NCBI RefSeq assembly: GCF_000003195.3
Contig: NC_012878.2
Coordinates: forward strand, 24,185,288 to 24,249,287
Direction: 5' to 3'
Source of the DNA: Sorghum bicolor
Taxonomy: Eukaryota > Streptophyta > Magnoliopsida > Poales > Poaceae
DNA: 64,000 bases
The translations under genes and the position numbers were made by a program. Under the pieces are notes generated by a model that was not told the DNA's origin, searched no databases, and saw nothing but the letters and a program-made list of their open reading frames with translations. Below, piece by piece: positions 46,401-57,039 of this stretch. How positions within the stretch are numbered: position 1 is the stretch's first letter; each line of letters begins with the position of its first letter.

Positions 46401-47718
46401 ACGGGCTCGGCCCGGCTTATTTCGTAAGTGCTTTTCGAACTTCAATCCTTGTGGTGCCTTTTGGTTTTCGTGTTCTAACCATTCGACCCTTGGTTCGCAG
46501 GACATGAAAGAGACCTCCCGCATCAAGTCCAGTTTCATACACGCCACGAGAGGCGGCTGGGAGCAGCTTCCCCTCCTCAAGGATCAACTCCTCGAGTCGC
46601 AGGAAAAGCTCCTTAAAGCTTATAAGGATCTCATAGCACTCGAGGAGGAGAAGAAGGCGAGGGAGGCTGCCTTGGCCGAGGCCTGAGAAGCCTCGAAGAA
46701 GGCGGAGGAGGAGACGATGCAGCTACGGGAGCGGGCTCTTACGGTCGAGGAGGCCGCGTCCAGAGCCCGGGAGGAGGCCCTGTCCTACAAGAGCGTTATC
46801 GCGGATCTGGACAAGGAGAAGGGCCTCCTTAAATCCGACCTGGACTCTCTCCGAGAGTCCTTCCGAAAGATGAAGGTGGAGCATGTGAACGGCGAGGTCG
46901 CCAGGGGCGCCGCGGAGGAAGCCAAGAAGAAGGCCCTCGAAGATCTCGAGGCGGAGCGGGCTCGATCCCGCAGTCTCTCTAACGACGTCGAGCGTCTGAA
47001 GGGAGAATTGCTGGAGAAGAGTGGGGCCATTGCTCAGGCTGGCAAGGCGATCGAGGATCTCCGCATTGCCAACACCGAGCTGGCACGCTCCAACAAAGAG
47101 ATCGAGGGGACCAACACCAGGCTGGTCGGCGAGAACACGGCCCTCGAGGAGACCGTACGTGGTATGTTTCCTCTATCAGATTTCTTTTTCCGAGGTGTGC
47201 TTAGCTTTTCCTAAGGTCTCTTTGTATTGGCTTTTACAGGGCTCAAGGACGAACTCCTGGCCGCCCAAGCCGAGGCTCGCAACGCCAAGGCTCAGCTCGA
47301 GGCGGAGGTTGCTTTGAACCGTCGAGTGCGGACGGCGATAAGTGATCTCTCGACCTCTTGGGAGGTCGAGCCTATGGATGTGTCGAGGGAGGACGCTCGA
47401 GGCGACGCCCTGGTCGACCAACTGTGCTATATAGGCGCGACGCTGCGAGATCGGGTGCGGGATGCCCTCCACATCGGGGTGAAGCGGGCGATGGCGGTTG
47501 TCTGCTCGGGCTTCTCCTACGACATGGAGGTGGTGTCTCATGGCTTCGTCACCGACATCTCCAAGACCGACGCGGAGAACGAGGAGAGGCTCCACGCCTT
47601 GATCGACGACGCGGAGGCTCCTGGGGAAAGGTTGGCTAAGCTTTTTGAGCCTGAGGTGCTCCCTCCTGAGGTTAGCTCGGGTGGAGGCGAGGGCGGTGAG
47701 GATCGTGCCGCGGACTGA
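43451..47718 (+). pseudogene. Element J: antisense six-exon gene (PF04195-like / coiled-coil protein)
   Basis: Exons are 43451-44383, 44473-45118, 45196-45272, 45354-46423, 46501-47161 and 47240-47718. All five introns (77-89 bp) are GT...AG, and phases agree at every joint. Exon 1 (311 codons) holds the PF04195-like block (FMRALCFHYGVELQHFSP, GYLGMMPHWELWLHLY). Exon 2 is charged with an Asp run. Exon 4 is Gln/Pro-rich, then has a conserved block (IYGMDGIAPGFLRERRAWEDRF). Exon 5 is a coiled coil of about 200 residues, and exon 6 ends in an acidic Gly/Glu tail. A 1-nt loss in the Asp run (near 44700) and a TGA at 46684 break this copy. Codon 202 is TGG, unlike A and B. The role in the element is unknown. 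Confidence 0.85.
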
Positions 47719-48280
47719 GGCCTGCGAGCCTGCTCAGGCCGCCAGGGGCCCCTTGTATGATATTTTGTTAATTCTGTTGCTAAGTGATACAATGTCTTTT
47801 TGTAATTGTTAAATGCTTATTTGTCTTTCCGCTCCAGGTCCTTTTATTTCTCTTTGTTCCTACGTTTGTACCCCCTGCTCAATCTTTCGTCAGAAACGAA
47901 CTCGATCACCTCAATGGTGAGGAAGTGAGTAGAGTTTCCGTAGCCCGGGGGCGTAGGAGTTCTCCGGCTCGTTGTTCTTCGGCCTTTGAGGGGCTCGAGG
48001 CGCCTCTGCTACTCGAACCGCGCAAGGTTTACTAAGTAAGAAAAGAAAGTTGAATGTTTCTTGGCTTTGTCGACGTTTGGGGGGGGGGTCGTCCCCCTGG
48101 CAGCCCCCGAGGGGGTGTTGACTATGATGGGTCATGGTCGGCATCCCCTTTTAACGTCGAGATTATGACTTGTAACTATTTTTGGCACAAAAAGAAGTCG
48201 CTCGAGGGAAAGACTTTATTTATTCATGTGTTCGTTTATAAAGTCTTGGTTCAAAATGTAGGAACGTAAGTTTAGGACTT
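47719..48280. other. Element J spacer between convergent genes
   Basis: This stretch separates the end of the antisense gene from the end of integrase. It has no ORF of note and contains a T-rich part and a G9 run near 48078-48088. It probably holds 3' ends of both transcripts. The same segment is lost in A. Confidence 0.6.
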
Positions 48281-49267
48281 CTAGGGGTAGAATCGACGTA
48301 GCTGTTCGATGTTCCATGCGTTGGTGAAGATTGCCCCCTTTTCGTCCGCCAACTTGTACGTTCCCGGCTTAAGGACCTCGGCCACCACATACGGGCCTTC
48401 CCAAGGTGGAGTCAGCTTGTGGCGTCCTTGATTGCTTTGCCGGCGACGTAGGACAAGGTCGCCTATGTTGAGGTCCCTCTTGCGCACGTGCTTGTCGTGG
48501 TAGCGTCGGAGTTTCTGCTGATATCTGGCAGAGTTGAGGAGGGCCATGTCTCGAGCCTCCTCGAGTTGGTCGACCGCGTTTTCTTGAGTTTCTTTATTCG
48601 ATTGCTCGTTGTAAGCCTTGAGTCGAGGTGACCCATACTCGAGGTCTGTGGGGAGGATAGCCTCAGAGCCGTAGACCATGAAGAACGGGGTGTATTTTGT
48701 GGCCCTGCTTGGCGTTGTCCTAAGGCTCCATAGGACTGAGGAAAGCTCCTCGACCCATTTCTTGCCGAATTTCTTCAATCGATTGTAGATCCTTGGCTTG
48801 AGTCCTTGCAAAATCATGCCATTGGCACGCTCGACCTGGCCGTTAGTTCGAGGGTGGGCTACTGCAGACCAGCTCACACGGATATGATGCTGATCGAAGA
48901 AATCCAAGAACTTTCTGCTGGTGAACTGGGTGCCGTTATCGGTGATGATGACATTGGGGATCCCAAACCGATGGATGATGTCGGTGAAGAAGAGGACGGC
49001 CTGCTCGGAGCGGATGTTGGTGATGGGTCGAGCCTCGATCCATTTGGAGAACTTGTCAATGGCCACCAGCAAATGGGTGTATCCTCCTTTCGCCTTTTGT
49101 AGACGTCCTACTAAATCGAGCCCCCATACCGCAAACGGCCAGGTGATGGGGATCATCTGAAGAGCGTGGGCGGGCAGATGCGTCTGCTTGGCGTAGAACT
49201 GGCACCCATGACATGAGCGTACGAGCTCGATGGCATCCGCCACGGCCGTTGGCCAGTAGAAGCCTTG
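48281..49267 (-). CDS. Element J: integrase
   Basis: The open frame from 49243 to 48281 (320 residues) has C-x2-C zinc residues (SCHGCQFYAKQTHL), a catalytic core (WGLDLVG, IITDNGTQFTS, GQVERANGMILQGLK: D, D, E) and a C-terminal domain (KLTPPWEGPYVVAEVLKPG). The upstream HH part lies before a TGA near 49265 in the same frame as RNase H. Catalytic residues are intact. The fold and linker style are those of Ty3-gypsy integrase without chromodomain. Confidence 0.9.
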   Translation of the reverse strand, partial: QGFYWPTAVADAIELVRSCHGCQFYAKQTHLPAHALQMIPITWPFAVWGLDLVGRLQKAKGGYTHLLVAIDKFSKWIEARPITNIRSEQAVLFFTDIIHRFGIPNVIITDNGTQFTSRKFLDFFDQHHIRVSWSAVAHPRTNGQVERANGMILQGLKPRIYNRLKKFGKKWVEELSSVLWSLRTTPSRATKYTPFFMVYGSEAILPTDLEYGSPRLKAYNEQSNKETQENAVDQLEEARDMALLNSARYQQKLRRYHDKHVRKRDLNIGDLVLRRRQSNQGRHKLTPPWEGPYVVAEVLKPGTYKLADEKGAIFTNAWNIEQLRRFYP

Positions 49268-50887
49268 TCAAAAAGCGTTCCCTACAAGGGTCCGTGGAGC
49301 GGCGTGGTGGCCACAAGCCCCCAAGTGCAGGTCATCGAGGAGTTTTCGGCCTTCTTCTACGGTGATGCAACGTTGTAAGACCCCCATCGGGCTCCGTCGA
49401 TATAGCTCATTTTCTTCGCCATAGGTCACATATGACTTGGCCCGTCGAGCGATACGACGGGCCTCTAACCGATCTTCTGGCAACTCGCCGCGGATTAGGC
49501 AGTCGAGGAATGGCGTGCGCCAGTCGAATGGTCGACCTGGCCGCCGTTCTACCTCCATGACTTCAGCTGCCATTAAGAGCGTGTCGACGATGTTGGTTGG
49601 CTGGGAAGGAGCAGCGTCGATGCCAGGCCCCGAGCCTAAGTCGACGGACGGCTCGTGGAGGTCTCTTGAGAACGCGTCAGGTGGCACCGTGCCTCGAGTC
49701 GATGCGATCTTGGCGAGTTCGTCGGCTGCCTCGTTGTAGCGTCGGGCGACATGGACAAGCTCGAGACCATGGAATTTGTCCTCAAGTCGACGGACTTCTT
49801 TGCAGTACGCTTCCATTTTCGGGTCGTGGCAGCTCGAGGTTTTCATTACTTGGTCAATGACGAGTTGGGAGTCACCTCGGACGTCGAGGCGTCGGACTCC
49901 TAACTCGATAGCGATCTTGAGACCATTGATGAGGGCCTCATATTCTGCGACATTGTTAGATGCGGCAAAATGAATCCTGATTACATACCTCATGTGGACG
50001 CCTAAGGGCTAGATGAACAGCAGGCCGGCTCCGGCCCCAGTTTTCATGAGTGACCCGTCGAAATACATTGTCCACAGCTCCGCCTGGACCTGAGTCGGGG
50101 GAAGCTGGGAGTCCGTCCATTCCGCGATGAAGTCTACCAGGGCTTGCGATTTGATGGCCTTCCGAGGCGCGTAAGTGAGAGTCTCACTCATGAGCTCGAC
50201 CGACCATTTTGCTATTCTTCCCGTGGCCTCTTTGCTCTGGATTATTTCGCCTAAAGGGAAAGACGAAACCACCGTGATGGGGTGACCGAGGAAGTAATGC
50301 TGCAGTTTGCGGCAGGCAAGGATTACGGCGTAGATCAGCTTCTGGATTTGGGGATAACGCGCCTTGGTCTTCGAAAGCACCTCGCTGACGAAATAGACTG
50401 GCCTTTGGACCGGCAGCGCATGACCCTCCTCCTGTCTTTCAACCACCACTGCCGCACTGACGACCTGAGTCGTCGATGCGACGTAGAGGAGTAGCGGCTC
50501 TGCAGGTTGAGGTGGAACCAGGACTGGTGCCGAGGTCAGCGTCTTCTTCAGTCTTTCAAGCGCTTCCTCGGCTTTGGGGGTCCAAGAGAAGCGCTCGGCC
50601 TTCTTCAGGAGTCGATACAATGGTAAAGCCTTTTCTCCTAGTCTCGAGATGAAACGGCTCAGAGCTGCCAGGCATCCCGTTACTCTCTGCACACCCTTGA
50701 TGTCTCGGATCGGCCCCATTCTCGTGATGGCCGAGACTTTCTCGGGGTTGGCCTCGATGCCGCGCTGTGAAACGATGTAGCCTAGGAGCGTGCCTCGAGG
50801 CACACCGAAAACGCACTTCTCGGGATTGAGCTTGATCCGGTTGGCACGTAGACAGCTAAAAGCAATCTTGAGGTCCTGGATTAGGTC
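49268..50887 (-). pseudogene. Element J: RT end, RNase H and second RNase H-like domain
   Basis: 50887-50009: RT thumb (MGPIRDIKGVQRVTGCLAAL) and RNase H (LLLYVASTTQVVSAAVV). A TAG at about 50010 separates this from 49993-49268, which carries a second RNase H fold (MYFDGSLMKTGAGAG ... ASNNVAEYEALINGL ... RGDSQLVIDQV: D, E, D). The presence of this additional RNase H is a mark of the Tat lineage. Same order as in A. Confidence 0.85.
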
Positions 50888-51508
50888 CCCTCATCGCTTT
50901 GACTTGACGACAATGTCGTCGACGTAGGCCTCGACCGTTGACCCTATGTGTTCGCCAAATACATGGAGCATGCAACGTTGGTACGTGGCTCCCGCGTTTC
51001 GAAGCCCAAATGGCATGGTCACGTAGCAATACATCCCAAAAGGTGTGATGAAAGAGGTCGCGAGCTGGTCGGACTCCTTCATTTTTATTTGGTGGTAACC
51101 AGAATATGCATCGAGGAAAGAAAGGGTTTCACATCCCGCGGTAGAATCGACAATCTGATCAATACGTGGCAATGGAAAAGGAACTTTTGGACATGCTTTA
51201 TTTAGACTAGTATAATCGACACACATCCTCATTTTCCCATTCTTTTTCTTAACTAATACAGGGTTTGCTAACCAGTCGGGATGATGAACCTCCTTGATGA
51301 ATCCGGCCGTCAAAAGCTTGTGGACTTCCTCGCCAATGATCTTGCGCTTCTCCTCGTCGAATCGGCGCAACCGCTGCTTCACTGGCTTGGAACCGGCTCG
51401 AATCTCCAAGGAGTGCTCGGCGACTTCCCTCGGTATGCCTGGCATGTCCGAGGGACTCCATGCAAACATGTCGGCATTTGCACGGAGAAAGTCGACGAGC
51501 ACAGCTTC
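50888..51508 (-). pseudogene. Element J: reverse transcriptase
   Basis: From 51508 the frame holds the Ty3-gypsy RT: DMPGIPREVAEHSLEI, VLVKKKNGKMRMCVDYTSLN, FLDAYSGYHQIKM, and the catalytic YVDD in EAYVDDIVVKSKR (near 50910). A TGA at 50890-50888 (CGA in A) interrupts just after. Upstream, a TAG (51511-51509) separates it from protease, as in A. Confidence 0.9.
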
Positions 51509-53071
51509 CTATTTGGGGTCGAGGTCGGTGCTGATCGTCAGCACTTTGCCGTCGGAGTTGTTGGGGTCGAGCGGGATCTTGGTTCCTTCCGCCGCCTCGA
51601 AGCTGCCCGCGTGGCGCTTAGGCTCTGGAGCCTCAGCGGCCAGGGCCTCGAGCTTCGCGACGAGCTCGGTGGAGTTCTCGACCGCCTCCCCGTACTCGAC
51701 GCACTCGACGTCGCACTCGTACGCGTGCTCGAAGGAGGAACTGACAGTGATGACACCTTTGGGACCGGGCATCTTCAGCTTCAAGTAGGTGTAGTTGGGT
51801 ATAGCCATGAACTTGGCGTAGCCCGGGCACCCGATGATGGCGTGGTACGTGCCTCGGAACCCAACCACCTCGAAGGTGAGGGTCTCCTTCCTGAAGTTGG
51901 CCGCCGTGCCGAAGCAGACCGGCAAGTCAATTCGACCTACTGGCAGCGCCTTTTTTCCCGGCACGACGCCATGGAAACCACCGGGACTTGGTTGGAGCTT
52001 CCCTCTATCTATGCCGAGGAGGTCGAGGGTCTCGAGGTAGATGATGTTGAGGCTGCTGCCACCATCCATCAGCACTTTCGAGAGCCGGGTGTTGACGATG
52101 ATGGGGTCGACGACGAGCGGGTAGACGCCCGGGGCGACTACCTTGTCGGGGTGGTCCTCTCGGTCGAAAGTGATAGGAGTGCTTGACCAGCTAAGGTACT
52201 GGGGTACCGCCATTCTTGCCGCGAAGACCTCACGACGCTCCCTTTTGTGCTGCCTCGTGGTTAATTGAGTCGAGGGTCCGCCATAGATCATGTAGCAGTC
52301 ATGGACGGCGGGGAAACCGTCGTCATCTTTGTTGTCCTCCTTGCTGCCACCCTTCTCTTTCTTGGAGTCGTCACGCGCATCTTTTTTGAATCCCAGGCCG
52401 TCGAAATGCTTTCTCAGCATACGGCAGTCTTTGAGCTTGTGGTTGGCGCCTCCCTTATGGTAAGGGCACGGTTCCTCCAACATTTTGTCGAAGATGCCTC
52501 CATCCGGAGGGCCTCGAGGTTTCTTTCGATCCATGGCGGCGACAAGGTTGTCATCGGAATCCTCCCGGTGGAACTGCCATACTTTCTGCTTCTTTTTATT
52601 TTTCTTAAGGCCTCGACTGGGGGTCCCGTCTTCATCGATGGGCTGCTTGCCTTTCCTTCCTTCAGAGCTGAAGAAGGCGCCGACTGCCTCCTCCCCTGCC
52701 GCGTAGTTGGCTACTACGTCCATCAGCTCGTCGACGGTCTGAGGTCGATTGCGACCTAATTCCCGCACCAAGTCTCGACTGGTGGTGCCCGAGACGAACG
52801 CCAAGATGACGTCGTGGTCAGGGATGTGCGGCAGCTCAGTACGCTGCTTCGAGAAGCGTCGAGCATACTCCCGAAGAGTTTCTCCTGACTTCTGCTTGCA
52901 TTTGCTGAGGTCCCACGAGTTCCCTGGCCGTATGTAGGTCCCTTTGAAGTTACCCTCGAAGACTGACCAGATCAACCCAGTTGTGGATCTGATCAGCGGG
53001 GAGTTCCTCGAGCCATCGACGCGCGGTGTCGGAGAGGAAAAGCGGGAGTTGCCTGATGATAGCCCGATCAT
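51509..53071 (-). pseudogene. Element J: Gag C-terminus and protease
   Basis: 520 residues open. The Gag C-terminal part includes the core motif GTYIRPGNSWDLSKCKQKSG and a Cys/His stretch (CPYHKGGANHKLKDCRML) in place of a classic CCHC knuckle. The retropepsin active site is VLMDGGSSLNIIY (near 52060, D-G-G rather than D-T/S-G), with the flap/core further on (YHAIIGCPGYAKFMAIPNYTYL). The frame ends with a TAG at 51511-51509. Confidence 0.85.
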
Positions 53072-54050
53072 CTCCTCGAGCTCCCCCCAACTGACAGGCT
53101 AGCCTAAAATCGGCTAACCACAATTCTGGTTTTGTTTCGCCGTTGTACTTTGCGATGCTGGTCGAGGGTCGGAATGGATTGGGCAGGGGCGTGCTGCGGA
53201 TCGCCCTGCTGAACACCCGTGGGCCCGGTGGCTCAGGGGCCACTCGGTCCTCGTCGCTGTCGTATCTCCCGCCGCGATGCGCGCTGTAACCGCGCTCTTC
53301 CACGTCTCCGTGCCGGCGGCGTCGATTTTCTTCGATGTCGTGTCGCGCGTCGTGTTGACGCTGATTGTCGACGGGGAGGATGAGAGCGGTCTTTCTGCCT
53401 CGAGGGGGAGGTTGTTGATGGACTGACACCTCCTTTTCGTTTTGAGGCTGTTCGTCGCGTTTCTCTGTGGCAGCTCCTCGTCGTCGAGATGCCGAGCTTT
53501 CGGCTTGTTGGACTGCCGCAACCTGGAGCAATGTCTGTACCTCATCTCGAATGCGTCGGGCCTGGGAATTCGACGGCTCTGGCATGTTACGTAGCAGCAT
53601 CGTTGCTGCCACTACATTCTGGCCTGCTCGAGGAAAACGGTTGACGGGTTGCTCTGGCTCCGCGTCGCCGACGATCTGACGATGTACCTCTCGAGCGCGT
53701 CTGCGGACACTTCCGCCCGGCGGGTAGGGCAGGTCTTGTTCGAGGATTTGCTCGAGCAGGATGAGGCGCTCGCGGTCTTCGTCGAGCTTCATCTTGAGCT
53801 CCTGCAGCTGCGCGAGCTGCGCGGTTCTGTCTTCCTGTGGAGGGGGGTCGACCTGTCCGTCGTTCCCAGGCGTCCTGGGGTCTTCTCGTGCCGCGGGGGC
53901 TCGACCGCCCGCAGCAGCGTCCCGTGTCTCGTCGGTGGTTTCTACCGCCCCGTCGATGTGATAGCATTCCCTCGTAGGGTCATAGCTATCAGTCTCGGAG
54001 TCGGAGTCCGGTTTGGTGGCGTAAAAACACCCACGTCCTTCCTCCAGCAA
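52950..54050 (-). pseudogene. Element J: Gag N-terminal body
   Basis: 366 residues, with a charged Arg/Gln-rich region first and then the start of the retrotransposon Gag core (PFRPSTSIAKYNGETKPELW, ARRWLEELPADQIHNW). It overlaps the next frame (53071 downward); the match passes from one to the other near 52970, so one base was lost or gained there. It is in frame with the leader ORF upstream but separated by a TAG (54056-54054). Confidence 0.8.
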
Positions 54051-54053
54051 TCG

Positions 54054-54656
54054 CTACCTGAGGGAGGTGATCGTGTATCGTCCGGGGCCTAGACGACGGA
54101 GGCCTCGTACCCGGGAAAGGTCCGGCAGCTCGGACACCGGCCGCCGCGCTTCAGAGCCACGTGGGAGGACCGTTGGTCTTTCTACGTACGTCTGGGCGCT
54201 TGGGCATATCGCCCTGGCGAGCGATGTCGCGGCGTTGTCCAATCCGAACGGCAGTGCCGTTCTTGGAGTGAACAACCCGTGTGGAAGTAGCCTAGTAGCG
54301 GTGGGGGAGAGCGCGTGAGACGCGTCCCCTCCCGTCGTTGCGCGGTGCTGAGTCGTCGCGCTTGTTGCTCCGCCACACGGTGCTGCCGGCTTGTGGCCTA
54401 CGTCCTGCCTCGCACGAGTTGTTGGTCGTGTTGAAGCAGAGGGGCCGCGGTGGTGCTGTGTGCGCCTCTTCTTAGGCGGGGAGGCGTGGTGGTGAGGGCG
54501 TCTCGGGGCCTTCAACCGTGCTGGCGTAACGCGGGCTCCTCCTGGTCCTTTGACTGAGAGCAAGATCATGTCATAGCCGGAGCCCGTAGACATGAACTCT
54601 AGACTCCCAAACCAAATCACCGTGGAGCGCGGAAACGGCGAGGCAAGAGTGGCCAT
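54054..54656 (-). pseudogene. Element J: gag leader
   Basis: The ATG at 54656 (MATLASPFPRSTVIWFGSLE) matches A's start at 1117. The region is basic and Pro/Arg/His-rich and ends at an in-frame TAG; Gag follows in the same frame. No known domain recognised. Confidence 0.7.
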
Positions 54657-54694
54657 CCAGAAAGGAGTGGGAAATCGATGAAAAACACGCTGGA

Positions 54695-54713
54695 CCCCTA
54701 CCTGGCGCGCCAA
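54695..54713 (-). other. Element J primer-binding site
   Basis: The minus strand reads TTGGCGCGCCAGGTAGGGG directly after the 5' LTR, as in A with one changed base. Confidence 0.8.
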
Positions 54714-54714
54714 C

Positions 54715-55749
54715 TGTCGGTGTTTTTCCCACGGGGGGTCACACCAACGAGTAAATTTGTATGCGTGTTCCCTTTCCTAGATGGTGATGCAAGAAGACAC
54801 TGAGATTTATCCTGGTTCGGGCAAGAGAAGGCCCTACGTCCAGCGGGGGGGGGGGAGAGTTTGTATTATCTTGCACCTAAGTGCTTGTACAGGGGTGAAT
54901 ACAAGTGCCGTATGAAGTGTGGAGCTCTGCTACGTGTGAGCGTGGTGTCCCCCATTCTATTCCTGAGTCCCTCCTTTTATAGTTCCAAGGAGAGACCCAG
55001 GGTACATGTATAGGTGTCAGAATAGGAGTCGATAGCAGCATGGGGTGCTGACCTACTCGAGGCTTCCGTACTGGCATGGCCTCGAGCCGTCCCGTTTTAG
55101 TAGCCTGGTGATGATTACGCATGCCCTTGCATTCTGCTCTGCGTGCCGTCCTGGATTGGTTTACTGGATGTACGTCCGTACGATCCGACGGCAAATCCGG
55201 CGGAGTGGTTGCGATGTAGTCAGTCGACGCCCAACTCGTCTCCTGGAAGGATCCCTGTCTGGTCGAGGGTCGGACGTCGTACGACGTCCTGATGTTGAAG
55301 CGCTGACCTTGGCCATCTCGAGGGGGTCTTGATTAGACACTCCATCTCCGTTTCCCGCGTCCTGACACACCCTGGGCCGTTTGGTGGGGAAGGCTGCAAA
55401 AAGATCGATGGGACAGATGCCTGTTCCCTATCACGCCTCCCATGACCCATGTGTTAGGTGGGGAGGCGTCAGGTGCATTAAATGCCCTGGCTCTCATGCG
55501 CGTGTCAGGCGGCGGACAGTGTCCTTGCGCTCGACGCCTCTTGATTCGCTCGAGCCTGCTTCCGTATTCGACGGCAGTTGGCGCCCGAGCCCTGATCGAT
55601 TCGCTCGACGCTACTTCCGTCTTCGAGGCCGCGGCCGTCGATGGTTGCGCGTATGTATGGACGGAGCGTCGAATCGAAGATCTAGTCTTATGTACGGATG
55701 GTGTCGTTACATGTATTGGTGAGGGTACCCCTTGTGGATACCCTCGACA
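54715..55749 (-). repeat. Element J 5' LTR
   Basis: 1035 bp, near-identical to 41475-42506. TATA box TATAAAA on the minus strand at 54980-54974. Followed by the ATTAT duplication (55750-55754). Confidence 0.95.
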
Positions 55750-55754
55750 ATTAT

Positions 55755-56124
55755 GAGCGCAGGGCCTAGGATGGGGAAGAAACTCATCTCGTCCCTGGAC
55801 ACCGAAGAGCGGAGAGCCCTGAGGGAGTCCAACGACTCCACTAGCGGCTCTATTCGCCGTCGGCTGTCTCCACCTCCCATCAGAGGCCCTCCTGGCCAAT
55901 TTGAGGGGGAGCAGGAGAAGAGCAACATGGAGAAGCTCCTCCACGTCACGGGTGTCCTGCGCAAGAAGAACACGACCCTCATGGAGACCGTGTTAGAGCT
56001 AAAGATGGCTTACCGGAACTTGGAAGACGAGTTCAACCATCGTTGCATTAGTAATAATGCGAAGATCAAGAGGATTGTTGAGGCGATCAACAGAGAGGAT
56101 CTACTAGAGATCCCCTCTCCCTAG
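55755..56124 (+). pseudogene. Element H: accessory ORF (env position), second half
   Basis: The frame broken at 41474 resumes here without shift (one copy of ATTAT belongs to the original ORF). This half has about 120 residues with a helical, charged C-terminal part (LELKMAYRNLEDEFNHR) that could form a coiled coil, ending at a TAG. The whole ORF before J's insertion had about 256 codons without a stop, notable in an element whose pol carries several. Confidence 0.65.
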
Positions 56125-57023
56125 TTTACTTTAATTAGATTATTAGGCACTTAGTTTTGATTTAGTCCATTTTTATTTTAAATATCATAAAACCGTAGTT
56201 TTATTCACTTCTCATTAGCAATGAAATTCCTACTAGAGCCAAAACATGTATGTCTAAAATAACCCTTGTGTGCAGCTTGCATATGTATTGAGTTTGGTCA
56301 TCATGTAGATCATAGTGAGAGTTTTTGTCATAATCATAAGATCAAGATCGCACACACCACATTTCGTTCCACTTCTACACTGGGAGCACGCAACATCCCA
56401 TTCCATCCTACAAATATAGATGCTCCATATGCTCAATAGTGTAGAATCTCTCTCTAGGAGTTAAGATGAGACACAAAAGTAGAGGCTAAAAATGCTAGCC
56501 TTGTCTCATAGAAACAAAGAAATAGAGAGAACAAAGTCAATAAAGGAGCTATCTAGTCACCATTCTCATATCACACACACTTGCACATCTTGATCTCGGA
56601 TTATGACACTCCTCTCCTTAGATCCTTGTTTTGACTTTACAATAAGTACAATGCATGATATGCTACCTTGTTTTTCCCTACCAAGCTCCACATAAGTATG
56701 ATAGATGTAGGATGTAGCAAGAAGGGCTGACAGTTATGCCTTGGTAAGATTGCTTTACAAATTGAGGGGTTTGAGAGAGTGATAAATGAGGAGTCAGAAT
56801 AAACTATGTGCTTTCTTTTGAACTATCATGAAAACTCTAAGTACCAAGAATAGAAGTTTGAGAGCTGATTTTGTCTTAGTACTATTCCTCTTATCAACCT
56901 CTCAAGGAAATCTGCTAGACACTTACCACATAACCCATTTGCATGAGCTATGTCCTGAATACAACTATATGCACCATTATCTTTAACTTGTCTCTAACCT
57001 TTACTTGAGGACGAGTAAAGACT
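56125..57023 (+). other. Element H non-coding 3' interior
   Basis: AT-rich, no credible gene on either strand. It ends in the polypurine tract. Confidence 0.7.
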
Positions 57024-57039
57024 CAAGTGTGGGGGATCT
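57024..57039 (+). other. Element H polypurine tract
   Basis: CAAGTGTGGGGGATCT directly precedes the 3' LTR. Confidence 0.8.

Larger units (their letters stand above)
41475..55749 (-). mobile_element. Element J: full-length Tat/Retrosor-type gypsy element
   Basis: 14,275 bp, both LTRs, primer site, polypurine tract and target duplication present. On the minus strand: gag leader, Gag, protease, RT, RNase H and integrase (54656-48281). On the plus strand: the six-exon antisense gene (43451-47718). It is the reference copy for reading A and B. It carries a handful of stops and two single-base frameshifts, so this copy is probably inactive, but it is the most complete element in the window. Confidence 0.95.

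Noticed and set aside
51281..52186. 301-codon plus-strand frame in J
   Set aside because: Mirror of the protease and gag coding sequence on the minus strand; no homology as read.
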